DNA from: Belliella pelovolcani
Lineage (GTDB): Bacteria > Bacteroidota > Bacteroidia > Cytophagales > Cyclobacteriaceae
NCBI RefSeq assembly: GCF_900156785.1
Contig: NZ_FTOP01000001.1
Span: forward strand, 124,001-188,000
Direction: 5' to 3'
Length of the DNA: 64,000 bases
Shown here: positions 50,480 to 59,932 of the stretch, one piece after another
Position numbering within the stretch: the first letter of the stretch is position 1
How the letters are laid out: each line of letters begins with the position of its first letter
Notes under the pieces: generated by a model
Seen by the model: only the letters and a program-made list of their open reading frames with translations
What the model was told of the DNA's origin: nothing
The model's database searches: none
Made by a program: the position numbers and the translations under genes

Positions 50480-50553
50480 GGTGGAAGACCGGGTTCGAAC
50501 CGGCGACCTCTGGTGCCACAAACCAGCGCTCTAACCAGCTGAGCTACAACCAC
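50480..50553 (-). tRNA. tRNA-His (GTG)
   Basis: 74-nucleotide cloverleaf with anticodon GTG (in GGTTTGTGGCACC) and the His-type C73. An additional G precedes G1 in the DNA (50554), as in other His tRNAs with a G-1. The acceptor stem GTGGTTG against CTTCCAC leaves T-T mismatches at positions 5-68 and 6-67; the other stems pair well. CCA is not encoded. Confidence 0.94.
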
Positions 50554-50595
50554 CATTTTAACACTACAAATCAGGCCTGATGCCTGATTGGACTG

Positions 50596-50626
50596 CAAAG
50601 GTAATATTCGGTTTTTTGGCAAACAA
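50596..50626 (-). promoter_or_regulatory. Promoter of tRNA-His
   Basis: Minus strand: TTG (50624-50626), 20-base spacer, TACCTTTG (50596-50603). Matches the -33/-7 pattern of Bacteroidota. It lies immediately beyond the end of the dihydroorotase gene. Confidence 0.65.
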
Positions 50627-50630
50627 TACC

Positions 50631-51980
50631 CTAGTCAATTATTTTTCTGGAAAATTTCAAACGCTCTCCTTTTTTCTCCTCGTGGAATGTCCCATTCTCG
50701 TACGCCAAATGTCCAGAAACGATCGTATGCGTTACTTTTGATTTGAATGTATGCCCTTCAAATGGAGACCAGCCACATTTGGAAAGTACATTGTCCCTCG
50801 ATACAGTCCAAGGATCATCCAAATCTACAATCACCAAGTCAGCATGATAACCTGGCCTAATGTAACCCCGCTTTTCAATTTCAAATAATATTGCAACGTT
50901 GTGACACATCTTTTGAGCAATCTGATCTAGCCTGATTTTCCCTGCATGATACAGATCCAGCATGGCTACCAAACTATGTTGAGCCAATGGTCCCCCAGAT
51001 GGAGCCTTGAGATATTTTTCTCCTTTTTCTTCCAAAGTATGAGGTGCATGATCTGTAGCAATCACATCGATATTGCCCTTGAGAACACCTGCTAAGATTT
51101 TCTCTCTATCTGCTGCAGTTTTGACTGCAGGATTCCATTTGATAAAATTGCCTTTTTCTTCATAATCTTCGTCCGAAAACCACAAGTGATGTATACATGC
51201 CTCAGCAGTGATGCGCTTTTCTTCAAGAGGAAGCCTATCATCAAACAAGTCCACTTCTCTACCTGTACTAATGTGCAATACATGGAGCTTAGTACCATAT
51301 TGTCTAGCAAGATCTACTACCCTCTTGGATGCATCATAGCAAGCTTCCTCAGACCTAATTTTTGGATGGTAACTAGGTGGGATACCCTCTCCAAATTCAG
51401 CCTTGTACTTCTCCAAATTTTCCTTGATGATATTGTCATTTTCGCTGTGGGTTGCGATCAAGAGCTTGCATTCTGCAAAAATTCTCCTGAGGCTTTCTTG
51501 ATTATCTACTAGCATGTTGCCAGTAGAAGAACCTTGAAAAACCTTGATACCACAGACATTTTCAGGATCTACTTTTAGGATTTCATCGATATTATCATTG
51601 GTAGCACCGAAGAAAAAGGAATAGTTCGCAAGAGATTTTTCGGCAGCTATTTTGTATTTGTCCTCCAAGAGTTCAAGAGTTGTGGCCTGAGGCACTGTAT
51701 TGGGCATTTCCATGTAGGAAGTGATCCCTCCTGCGACTGCAGATTTACTTTCGGTGTAGATATCAGCTTTATGGGTCAGCCCCGGCTCCCTGAAATGCAC
51801 TTGATCATCTATCAAGCCAGGAAAAATATACTTCCCACTTGCATCTATGGTAATATCCGCTTCAAATTCGGATAAATCTTTGCCGATATTGTAAAACACC
51901 CCATCTTGGATCAAAATATCCATCGGGGTAATCTTACCTTCATTTACTATATTTGCACCTGTTATTAAAATACTTTTCAT
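50631..51980 (-). CDS. pyrC: Dihydroorotase
   Basis: A 449-residue class I amidohydrolase. LIDDQVHFREPGLTHK holds the HxR zinc motif, and IATDHAPHTLEEK the later Asp. Ring closure/opening of carbamoyl aspartate in pyrimidine synthesis. Some dihydropyrimidinase-like proteins share the motif, but HFREPG with TGREVDLFDDR favours dihydroorotase. Stands alone. Confidence 0.9.
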   Translation of the reverse strand: MKSILITGANIVNEGKITPMDILIQDGVFYNIGKDLSEFEADITIDASGKYIFPGLIDDQVHFREPGLTHKADIYTESKSAVAGGITSYMEMPNTVPQATTLELLEDKYKIAAEKSLANYSFFFGATNDNIDEILKVDPENVCGIKVFQGSSTGNMLVDNQESLRRIFAECKLLIATHSENDNIIKENLEKYKAEFGEGIPPSYHPKIRSEEACYDASKRVVDLARQYGTKLHVLHISTGREVDLFDDRLPLEEKRITAEACIHHLWFSDEDYEEKGNFIKWNPAVKTAADREKILAGVLKGNIDVIATDHAPHTLEEKGEKYLKAPSGGPLAQHSLVAMLDLYHAGKIRLDQIAQKMCHNVAILFEIEKRGYIRPGYHADLVIVDLDDPWTVSRDNVLSKCGWSPFEGHTFKSKVTHTIVSGHLAYENGTFHEEKKGERLKFSRKIID

Positions 51981-52110
51981 ATGTCGTTATGATTTGATGA
52001 AAGGTTTTTGATTCAATTTATCCTAAATGGAAAAAGCGTACAGTATTTATTTACTGGAAAAATCAATTTTGAGTTTTTCTTTTTCCCTTATCCTGTAAAA
52101 TTAAACAAAC

Positions 52111-53475
52111 ATGTCTGATAGCCTTCTATCTTTTGAGAATTTTAAATTGAATAAACAGCTGATGGAAGCTGTCAAGGAGGCTGGCTACACCAAGCCAACG
52201 CCTATCCAAGAAAAAGCCATCCCATTGGCATTGGCTGGACATGATGTCTTAGGAATAGCACAAACAGGCACCGGAAAAACGGCCGCTTATGTGCTTCCAC
52301 TCCTATTCAAAATCAAATATGCACAAGGTCAGCACCCAAGAGCATTGATTCTTGCTCCTACTAGAGAGCTTTGTATGCAGATCGAAGAAGCTGTGATACA
52401 ATTTGGGAAATACACTGACTTAAGATATGTATGCCTGTATGGTGGTATAGGTCCAAAAACGCAGATTGAAAAATTACAAGCTGGTGTAGATATCATCATC
52501 TCTACTCCAGGAAGATTTTTGGATCTTTATAAAAAAGGGAAAATCTACGTGCGAGACCTCAAAACAATGGTCATGGATGAAGCAGACAAAATGCTGGATA
52601 TGGGATTTATGCCTCAAATCAGGGGTATACTGGAAGTAATCCCAAACAAGCGTCAGAATTTGCTTTTTTCGGCTACCTTCGGCTCAAGAGTTGAAAATCT
52701 ATCTGCTGAATTCCTCGAGTTTCCAGAGCGTGTAGAAGTCACTGCACAAGCAACTACAGCCGAAACCATTCAACAGACCAAATATCATGTCCCAAACATC
52801 AAGACTAAAATCAACCTGCTTGAATACCTCCTGCAGGACGAGTCTGTAAATCGGGTGATCATTTTTACCAAATCAAGAAAAAACGCAGAGTCAGTTTTTA
52901 GTTATTTGGAACGAAAGCAACTAGGAGAAATACGTGTAATCCATGCCAACAAAGGTCAAAACACAAGAATCAACTCCATGGAAGACTTCAAAGCCGGAAG
53001 TGTAAGGATTTTGGTAGCTACCGATGTGGCGGCTCGTGGATTAGATATTTCCATGGTCAGCCATGTGATCAACTTTGATGTACCTCTGATCTATGAAGAT
53101 TATGTACACAGAATAGGCAGAACAGGCAGAGCTGAAAATGAAGGTAAGGCCTTTACCTTTATCAACCCAGCCGAGATTTGGCATTTTGAGAAAATTGAAG
53201 AAATCATCAGGATATCCGTCCCCGAGAGTGAAATACCCAATGAGGTAAGTATTGCTCCTACTCCTTTTATAGAAAAACAAGGCTATGAAAGAGAAATCGA
53301 CAATCAAAAACGAAAAGACAATCCTGAATTCAAGGGAGGCTTCCACGAGAAAAAAGCCCGACCAACAGCTAATCCAAATAAAGCAAAAGAAAAGCGTGGC
53401 AATAAAAACTCTAAAGCCAAGCGCAATAGAAATCAGATGAAAACCCAAGGAAAGTGGAAGAAAAAAGGAGGTTAA
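52111..53475 (+). CDS. DEAD-box RNA helicase
   Basis: A 454-residue helicase. Q motif region (FKLNKQLMEAVKEAGYTKPT PIQ), motif I AQTGTGKT, Ia PTRELCMQ, II DEAD, III SAT, V ATDVAARGLD, and VI HRIGRTGRA. The C-terminal ~60 residues are basic and disordered (KARPTANPNKAKEKRGNKNS), which would bind RNA. RhlE-type by length and tail. The stop codon lies within the downstream hairpin. Confidence 0.95.
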   Translation: MSDSLLSFENFKLNKQLMEAVKEAGYTKPTPIQEKAIPLALAGHDVLGIAQTGTGKTAAYVLPLLFKIKYAQGQHPRALILAPTRELCMQIEEAVIQFGKYTDLRYVCLYGGIGPKTQIEKLQAGVDIIISTPGRFLDLYKKGKIYVRDLKTMVMDEADKMLDMGFMPQIRGILEVIPNKRQNLLFSATFGSRVENLSAEFLEFPERVEVTAQATTAETIQQTKYHVPNIKTKINLLEYLLQDESVNRVIIFTKSRKNAESVFSYLERKQLGEIRVIHANKGQNTRINSMEDFKAGSVRILVATDVAARGLDISMVSHVINFDVPLIYEDYVHRIGRTGRAENEGKAFTFINPAEIWHFEKIEEIIRISVPESEIPNEVSIAPTPFIEKQGYEREIDNQKRKDNPEFKGGFHEKKARPTANPNKAKEKRGNKNSKAKRNRNQMKTQGKWKKKGG

Positions 53476-53498
53476 GCGTTTGCTTAACCTCCTTTTTT
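53461..53498. terminator. Bidirectional terminator between helicase and SlyD genes
   Basis: GGAGGTTAAGC / GCTTAACCTCC, perfect 11-bp stem with a 4-base loop, A6 on the left and T6 on the right. The left arm includes the helicase stop codon. Confidence 0.92.
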
Positions 53499-53503
53499 GA
53501 ACC

Positions 53504-54016
53504 TCAGTGGTGATGCCCTCCTGGACCATGCACATGACCGTGATCTATCTCTTCTTGCTCGGCATCGCGGATTGAAATCACTTCACCTTGAAAATATAAA
53601 TCTAAGCCAGCTAAGGGCGAATTGAAATCCATATGAACTCCCTTATAATCTATCTTGGTAATCTCTCCTCTCAGTTGATTGCCTTGATCGTCTTGCATGG
53701 GTATGACTTTGCCTACTTTTAGCATTTGGGGATTCTTCTTACCATTTTCCTTGAAATTAGCCTTAGGAATGATCGCTGTTTTACTTTCATCATAATCTCC
53801 GTAGGCATTTTCAAAATCTATAAAAACCTCGAAAGTGTCGCCTACCTCCTTGCCACGAAGCGCGTCTTCCAATGCTGGAAGCGTATTGCCCGCTCCAAAT
53901 AAAAAATAAAAAGGCTGATTTCTTTCTACTTTTTCAAAAAAGGTTTTCCCATTCTCTCCATCATCCACATGGAGCTCATAGCTGACAGCTACAACTTTAT
54001 GCTTCTCTATTTTCAT
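53504..54016 (-). CDS. SlyD-like FKBP peptidyl-prolyl isomerase
   Basis: A 170-residue cytoplasmic protein. FKBP core FLFGAGNTLPALEDALRGKE with the insert-in-flap domain (FENAYGDYDESKTAIIPKAN), and a histidine-rich tail (HGHVHGPGGHHH). The tail is the metal-binding end of SlyD. Folding helper and possible nickel chaperone; no hydrogenase or urease genes are nearby. Confidence 0.92.
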   Translation of the reverse strand: MKIEKHKVVAVSYELHVDDGENGKTFFEKVERNQPFYFLFGAGNTLPALEDALRGKEVGDTFEVFIDFENAYGDYDESKTAIIPKANFKENGKKNPQMLKVGKVIPMQDDQGNQLRGEITKIDYKGVHMDFNSPLAGLDLYFQGEVISIRDAEQEEIDHGHVHGPGGHHH

Positions 54017-54101
54017 AATTCATTTTGATTGACAATATTGAACACAAAAGAAATCAAAATAGATCAAAAATAAATATGTACAAAAATACAACGCTTTATT
54101 T

Positions 54102-54278
54102 ATGAAGTTTGGCGCATATTTAGTCATCGTTGCTTCGATCAGCCCGCTTCCTTTTTCAGCTATAGCGCTGATGGCTGGCGCAGGAGGAATGTCTCGGATG
54201 AAGTATACATTTTACAGTCTTTTGCGCATTCTTAGGTATTTTGCCTATGCCTATATTTTATGGTTAGTTGAAGGCTAA
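54102..54278 (+). CDS. 58-residue VTT/YqaA-like membrane protein
   Basis: A 58-codon frame encoding [40 protein letters not shown] and [18 protein letters not shown]. The [17 protein letters not shown] and [13 protein letters not shown] pattern resembles the C-terminal end of VTT/DedA-like (YqaA) membrane proteins, of which the N-terminal ~140 residues are absent. It could be a free-standing short protein or a leftover; the frame is intact with an ATG. Ends 51 bases before uvrA. Confidence 0.55.
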   Translation: MKFGAYLVIVASISPLPFSAIALMAGAGGMSRMKYTFYSLLRILRYFAYAYILWLVEG

Positions 54279-54315
54279 AATTTCCAACAAATTATCTTTT
54301 CAGCTGTTGTTTGGG

Positions 54316-54323
54316 TAACTTTG
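54316..54323 (+). promoter_or_regulatory. -7 element immediately before uvrA
   Basis: TAACTTTG, perfect TAnnTTTG, ends six bases before the ATG at 54330, leaving almost no untranslated leader. No clear TTG at the -33 position. Confidence 0.5.
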
Positions 54324-54329
54324 TGCGAT

Positions 54330-57152
54330 ATGAATTTGAGCATCCCTGTAAAACATACATCAGTAGACGACCTTGACCCCAAGGAATACATCATCATCAA
54401 AAATGCTAAGGTTAATAACCTCAAAAGCCTCAGCGTAGCAATTCCAAGGAACAAACTTGTTGTAGTAACAGGCCTTTCGGGTTCAGGAAAGTCCTCTTTA
54501 GCTTTTGATACACTTTTTGCTGAAGGACAGCGGATGTACGTAGAGAGTTTGAGCTCTTATGCCAGACAGTTTCTTGGAAGGATGGAAAAACCCGATGTGG
54601 AATACATCAAAGGTGTCTCTCCGGCCATTGCAATTCAGCAAAAGGTATCAACTAAAAATCCGCGCTCTACTGTAGGCACCACCACAGAGATCTATGATTA
54701 CCTCAAGCTACTCTTCAGTAGAATCGGTAGAACCTATTCTCCTATCAGTGGTGAAGAAGTAAAGCACCACACCGTCACTGATGTGGTGGATTTTATTCAT
54801 TCATTTGAGGAAGGGGATAGGGTCATGATTTCCTGCCCACTGCAAGTCCTCAATGATAGATCCAAAGCCAAAGAGCTTGAATTACTACTTCAAAAAGGCT
54901 TCACTCGTATCCTGATAGATGGTGAAGCGCACTTCGTAGAAGACTTGGTAGGAGAAAAACAGCTTCCCAAAGGTCATTACGAAATTCTAATAGACCGGGC
55001 TACAGTCCAAAAGGAAGATGAAGACAACCAATTCAGAATTGCTGACTCAGTACAGACAGCTTTCTACGAAGGTCATGGAGAATGTACCATTTTGATCCCC
55101 GAAAAAACCAAAAAGACCTTCTCAGACAAGTTTGAGCTAGATGACATCAGCTTTGAGTTGCCCTCTGTGAACTTCTTTTCATTCAATAATCCCTACGGAG
55201 CATGCAAAACTTGTGAAGGTTTTGGCTCAGTGTTAGGGATAGACGCTGACTTGGTCATCCCTGACAAAACCCTCTCCATTTATGAAGGTGCAATAGCTCC
55301 TTGGAGAGGAGAGACGACGGGCAAATGGCTTGAACCATTGGTCAAAAAGGGCATTTACTTTGACTTTCCCATTCACAGGGCATACGAAGACCTGACAGAA
55401 GCTGAGCAAGAACTACTTTGGACGGGCAACTCCCACTTCAAAGGGCTCAATGCCTTCTTCAAAGACTTAGAAAGCAAAACACACAAAATCCAATACCGGG
55501 TAATGCTTTCTCGATTCAGGGGAAGAACCACCTGCCCCGATTGTAGGGGCACAAGATTGAGAAAAGATGCCTCCTTTGTCAAAATAGCAGGGCATTCCAT
55601 CACAGACATAGTTTTGATGCCAATTGACAAGGCCTTGGATTTTTTCCAAAACCTACAGCTTTCTGCATCTGAACAAAAAGTAGCCAATAGACTACTCAAA
55701 GAAATCCTGAATAGGTTAGAATATATTGACAAAGTAGGTCTTGGCTACCTGACTTTGAATAGGCTAACTTCGAGTCTCTCAGGTGGTGAATTCCAAAGGA
55801 TCAAGCTTGCCACTTCTTTAGGGTCGGCCTTGGTAGGATCGATGTATATTTTGGACGAACCAAGCATTGGGCTTCACCCAAGAGACACTGACAGATTGAT
55901 CGAAGTACTCAAATCGCTCAGAGACCTCGGCAATACCGTCATCGTAGTAGAGCACGAGCAAAAAATCATGAAAGCAGCTGATGAAATCATCGACATTGGT
56001 CCTGACGCAGGTGTCAATGGTGGTCAGCTGATGTTCCAAGGTGACCTCAAAGCACTCATGGATTCCTCCCACACCCACACAGCAAAATATCTCAGAGGTG
56101 AGGAAAAAATCAACATCAAAGAGTCCAACAGAAAGTGGAAAGATAGCATCACCGTAAAAGGTGCCAGAGAGAATAACCTCAAAAATCTCACTGTACAGTT
56201 TCCCCTAAATACCCTGACTGTAGTCACTGGGGTAAGTGGCTCTGGCAAGTCCACTTTGATCAAAAAAGTACTCTACCCAGCACTGGGTAAAATGCTTGGG
56301 ACGGTCATTGACGAGTCTGGCAAATTTGACAAAGTAGAAGGAGACTATAAAAAAATCTCACAGATTGAATTTGTAGATCAAAACCCCATTGGCAAATCCT
56401 CTCGATCCAATCCTGTCACCTATGTAAAGGCTTATGACGCCATCAGAACGCTGTATGCCGAATTACCCACCTCTAAGCAAAGAGGCTACAAGCCTGCATT
56501 CTTTTCCTTCAATGTAGATGGAGGAAGGTGTGAAGCTTGTCAAGGTGAAGGAACGGTCACGGTAGAGATGCAATTCATGGCTGACATTCATTTGACATGT
56601 GAAGCTTGCAAAGGAAAGCGATTCAAAGCTGAAATCCTTGATGCCAAGTACAAAGACAAGGATATCTCAGATATCTTGGACATGACCATTGACGAGGCGA
56701 TGGAATTCTTTGCTGGAAAAAATCAAATCATCAACAAGCTACAACCGTTACAAGAAGTTGGTCTGGGCTATATCGGTATGGGCCAATCCTCCAATACACT
56801 TTCAGGTGGAGAAGCACAAAGGGTCAAACTGGCTTCATTCCTAGGTAAAGGAGGTACAAAATCAGGTGATCATATTCTTTTTATATTTGATGAACCCACC
56901 ACCGGACTTCATTTCCATGATATCAAAAAGCTCCTTCATGCCATCAATGCGCTTATCGAACAGGGTCATTCTGTAATCGTCATTGAACACAATACCGAAG
57001 TCATCAAATCAGCGGATTGGGTAATAGACCTAGGACCAGAAGGTGGAGAAAAAGGAGGAAACTTGACTTTCCAAGGCACGCCAGAAGACATGAAGGCGCT
57101 ACAAAACAACTATACAGCAGCATACCTAAGAGAATCCTTTGATGGGATTTAA
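54330..57152 (+). CDS. uvrA: Excinuclease ABC subunit A (UvrA)
   Basis: A 940-residue DNA damage-recognition ATPase of nucleotide excision repair. Two ABC domains: first Walker [16 protein letters not shown] with zinc Cys pairs (CKTC, CPDC), signature LSGGE, and Walker B ILDEP; second Walker [10 protein letters not shown], zinc CEAC/CEAC, signature LSGGEAQR, and Walker B FDEP. Start at the ATG 54330; an in-frame TTG nine bases earlier is not needed. Confidence 0.97.
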   Translation: MNLSIPVKHTSVDDLDPKEYIIIKNAKVNNLKSLSVAIPRNKLVVVTGLSGSGKSSLAFDTLFAEGQRMYVESLSSYARQFLGRMEKPDVEYIKGVSPAIAIQQKVSTKNPRSTVGTTTEIYDYLKLLFSRIGRTYSPISGEEVKHHTVTDVVDFIHSFEEGDRVMISCPLQVLNDRSKAKELELLLQKGFTRILIDGEAHFVEDLVGEKQLPKGHYEILIDRATVQKEDEDNQFRIADSVQTAFYEGHGECTILIPEKTKKTFSDKFELDDISFELPSVNFFSFNNPYGACKTCEGFGSVLGIDADLVIPDKTLSIYEGAIAPWRGETTGKWLEPLVKKGIYFDFPIHRAYEDLTEAEQELLWTGNSHFKGLNAFFKDLESKTHKIQYRVMLSRFRGRTTCPDCRGTRLRKDASFVKIAGHSITDIVLMPIDKALDFFQNLQLSASEQKVANRLLKEILNRLEYIDKVGLGYLTLNRLTSSLSGGEFQRIKLATSLGSALVGSMYILDEPSIGLHPRDTDRLIEVLKSLRDLGNTVIVVEHEQKIMKAADEIIDIGPDAGVNGGQLMFQGDLKALMDSSHTHTAKYLRGEEKINIKESNRKWKDSITVKGARENNLKNLTVQFPLNTLTVVTGVSGSGKSTLIKKVLYPALGKMLGTVIDESGKFDKVEGDYKKISQIEFVDQNPIGKSSRSNPVTYVKAYDAIRTLYAELPTSKQRGYKPAFFSFNVDGGRCEACQGEGTVTVEMQFMADIHLTCEACKGKRFKAEILDAKYKDKDISDILDMTIDEAMEFFAGKNQIINKLQPLQEVGLGYIGMGQSSNTLSGGEAQRVKLASFLGKGGTKSGDHILFIFDEPTTGLHFHDIKKLLHAINALIEQGHSVIVIEHNTEVIKSADWVIDLGPEGGEKGGNLTFQGTPEDMKALQNNYTAAYLRESFDGI

Positions 57153-57200
57153 TTTGCCCTTGTTTCAAAAGTTAATCTCTGCTATACAAGTCCACATACC

Positions 57201-57248
57201 TCCTTATTTCAAATCTATTTCTACCTTATTTCCACTCTATTTCAATTC
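57201..57248. repeat. Degenerate tandem TATTTCCA-type words
   Basis: Three or four imperfect copies of a 14-16-base word with the core TATTTC(A/C)A(A/C)TCTATTT lie between convergent uvrA and photolyase genes. Confidence 0.4.
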
Positions 57249-57255
57249 CTAATCA

Positions 57256-58785
57256 TTACAACTCCTCCAAGTTGCCCAAATAATATTCAGCTTGCTTGAG
57301 AATAGCTTCCTTATCCTTCATCTTGGCCAGTGTGCGGTAAGCCATTCCAATTCTTGGATTTTTGGCCAATTGTGCTTCATTTCTAGCATAGAAATGCCAA
57401 TATAGACTATTGAAGGGACAAGCTTTATCGCCTACTATCAGGTTTTTTTTATAGAAGCAACCCTCACAATAATTGCTCATCTTGTCAATGTAATTCGCAG
57501 AGGAAACATAAGGCTTTGTCCCTACAATCCCCCCATCAGCAAACTGGCTCATCCCTCTAGTATTGGTGATCTCCACCCACTCAATGGCATCTATATATAT
57601 CCCCAAGTACCAAGCATCCACCTCATCAGGGTGAATACCAGCCAAAAGGGCGAAATTCCCCGTCACCATCAAGCGCTGAATGTGGTGGGCATAAGCATGG
57701 TCCAAAGATTGACCAATGGCATGCTTGAGGCAATTCATTTTGGTTTTTCCTGTCCAAAAATAACTCGGCAACTTGCGCTGATGATCAAAGAAGTTCAAGC
57801 TGGCATAATCGGGCATCTTAGCCCAATATACCCCCCGCATATACTCCCTCCAGCCGATGATCTGCCTGATAAACCCCTCCACTTGTGCGATGGAAATAGC
57901 ATCTTGATGGCTGTACCAGTATTGTTCTACCTGCTCTACCACTTCTATCGGACTGAGAATTTTAGCATTCATTGCAAAACTGAGTCGACTATGAAACAAG
58001 AATGCATCATCCGTATACATGGCATCCTGATAAACCCCAAAATAGGGCAGCAACTTCTCACAGAAATAAGTAACTAAGCCCAAGGATTCAACTCTTGTCA
58101 CTGGCCAAGCAAATTGCTTCGCATCTAGCTTTCCTATCGTCTCCACCTCCATCTTTTCAAGCAATGCTACAATATCAGTCACATCTCTGTGATGAACTTT
58201 GGGTGGAATCAGCAACAAAGGGTCTTTGAACTTATTCCTGTTTTCATGATCATAATTCCACTTTCCCGTCAAGGGCTCGTCCCCATCCATCAAGATATTG
58301 TATTGCTTGCGCATGGCACGGTAAAAAGTCTCCATCAGGTAGGTCTTTTTCCCTTTAAAAAAGTCCTTCAAAAACCCCCTCTCTGTAAGGAAATGTTCCG
58401 AGTCACAGGCCTGCACCTCCACTTCAAGCTCCTCACTCAAATCACGCAATTGCTGATCAAGCCGATACTCATCCGGCAATTGGTACTCAAATCTCCCAAA
58501 TCCTTGTTCGGCAATAAGGCTTTTGATATTCTCTGTGAGTGCTTGTTTGTTCGCTTGGTCATCTAAGCGATAATACACCACCTGATGTCCATGCGCTGCA
58601 AGCCAATCAGCAAAATGTCGCATCGCTAGGAAAAACCCAACCACCTTTTGGATATGATGCCTGACATATCCTGTCTCCTGCTTCATTTCCATCAGCAGGT
58701 AAGTCACATCCGAATCCACCTCCCCAAACCAACTGTGCTTTTGATTCAACTGATCTCCCAATATCAAACGTAAAGTCTTCGCCAT
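57256..58785 (-). CDS. FeS-BCP-type photolyase-related protein
   Basis: A 509-residue member of the cryptochrome/photolyase-related DPRP family (KTLRLILGDQLN at the N-terminus; GIHPDEVDAWYLGIYIDAIE; TNTRGMSQFADGG). Four cysteines (one in MNCLK, two in YCEGC, one in ACPF) match the 4Fe-4S cluster of PhrB-type (6-4) photolyases. Light-driven repair of UV DNA damage, using FAD. The start is at ATG 58785; the upstream ATG at 58806 is in frame. Adjacent to uvrA but on the opposite strand. Confidence 0.9.
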   Translation of the reverse strand: MAKTLRLILGDQLNQKHSWFGEVDSDVTYLLMEMKQETGYVRHHIQKVVGFFLAMRHFADWLAAHGHQVVYYRLDDQANKQALTENIKSLIAEQGFGRFEYQLPDEYRLDQQLRDLSEELEVEVQACDSEHFLTERGFLKDFFKGKKTYLMETFYRAMRKQYNILMDGDEPLTGKWNYDHENRNKFKDPLLLIPPKVHHRDVTDIVALLEKMEVETIGKLDAKQFAWPVTRVESLGLVTYFCEKLLPYFGVYQDAMYTDDAFLFHSRLSFAMNAKILSPIEVVEQVEQYWYSHQDAISIAQVEGFIRQIIGWREYMRGVYWAKMPDYASLNFFDHQRKLPSYFWTGKTKMNCLKHAIGQSLDHAYAHHIQRLMVTGNFALLAGIHPDEVDAWYLGIYIDAIEWVEITNTRGMSQFADGGIVGTKPYVSSANYIDKMSNYCEGCFYKKNLIVGDKACPFNSLYWHFYARNEAQLAKNPRIGMAYRTLAKMKDKEAILKQAEYYLGNLEEL

Positions 58786-58832
58786 CTCCTTTGCTTTATT
58801 ATTCAAGAAGAGAGATTGAAGCTGATTTGTTT

Positions 58833-58868
58833 AAAAAAAATGCCTCCACTGAATGAACAGCAGAGGCA
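58833..58868 (-). terminator. Terminator of the PorP/SprF-adhesin unit
   Basis: Minus strand: TGCCTC / GAGGCA with additional internal pairing, then eight T. Lies 35 bases after the PorP-like stop. Confidence 0.7.
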
Positions 58869-58902
58869 ACCATCTGAGTTTAAAAAGATCCCTAACCAAA
58901 TA

Positions 58903-59928
58903 TTAATACTTAAAGCATGGCATCATGCTAACTTTTCTACCCTTCTGATTGGAGTCTCCTGCTAGGAAGGAAAACCTGATGGAGATTTCATGTGCTCCTC
59001 CCGAATTGGCTTGGCTGAGCTGAGAAAGTGTATAATCATAGCTATAGCCTATATCCATTCCATTACCTAGTGAGATGCCCACTAAGCCGATCAATGATTC
59101 ATTATTAGGCAGTGCTTCGCTGAAAGTCGGTAGACCTCTATACCACAAGCCGAATACGATAGGCTGAAGGTTGATCTGTGCGCCTAAATCAAGCTGATTG
59201 AATGGATCCTGATGCTTATAATTGAATGCCAAAACCAATTCTCTAGCTCCCATGGTATTGTTATAAAAGTTCTGCACCATACCATTAGACAGGTCAAATT
59301 TCACCCCACCATGCGCTGACAATCGCATCGGAAGCTTCGCAATCCCATCTTCTATAAATGAAATATTCGGTTGCGTGATGTGATGGGCTGATAAGCCCAA
59401 CCATACATGCTCATTATTGTAAAGCACCCCGAAATTGTAATCCATAAACCTGTGACGAGCATCAGCCCCAAGGTTCTCGCCACTGAAATCTCCAATATTA
59501 CCATTGGCATCTATCTGACTTCCAAAGACCATATTGCTGAAATTGGCATCTCTGGACACAAAACTTGCCTGCCCGCCAAATCTCAAAAAGCTTCTAAAGC
59601 CCAATTGTAATCTATAAGAGTAAGCAGCACCTACTTCCATGGTGCTCAAATTGGCCATTGACTCCTGCGTGCCGTTTACGATCAGGCCTATGCCACTATT
59701 TAAGTTGAAAAGATAATGATCGATGTAAGCAGAATAAGAATTCAAAGTCTGACCAAGGCCAGGCCACTGATTTCTATAATTCACACCGATTCTAGTCATT
59801 TCAGATGCCCCAGCAAAAGCTGGATTTAAGTATAATGGCGCAGCATAAAATTGAGAATACTGCATATCCTGTCCTTTCAAGGAAAAGGTGCATAGGAGAA
59901 GGGCGATAATTGTCCATATTTTTTTCAT
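58903..59928 (-). CDS. PorP/SprF family type IX secretion membrane protein
   Basis: A 341-residue outer-membrane protein. Signal peptide ~1-19; then the PorP_SprF features YSQFYAAPLYLNPAFAGA, NYRNQWPG and a beta-barrel. It pairs with the next gene (four bases), a large SprB-repeat protein, in the common arrangement of SprF with its adhesin partner, helping to secrete or attach it. Confidence 0.95.
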   Translation of the reverse strand: MKKIWTIIALLLCTFSLKGQDMQYSQFYAAPLYLNPAFAGASEMTRIGVNYRNQWPGLGQTLNSYSAYIDHYLFNLNSGIGLIVNGTQESMANLSTMEVGAAYSYRLQLGFRSFLRFGGQASFVSRDANFSNMVFGSQIDANGNIGDFSGENLGADARHRFMDYNFGVLYNNEHVWLGLSAHHITQPNISFIEDGIAKLPMRLSAHGGVKFDLSNGMVQNFYNNTMGARELVLAFNYKHQDPFNQLDLGAQINLQPIVFGLWYRGLPTFSEALPNNESLIGLVGISLGNGMDIGYSYDYTLSQLSQANSGGAHEISIRFSFLAGDSNQKGRKVSMMPCFKY

Positions 59929-59932
59929 GACA

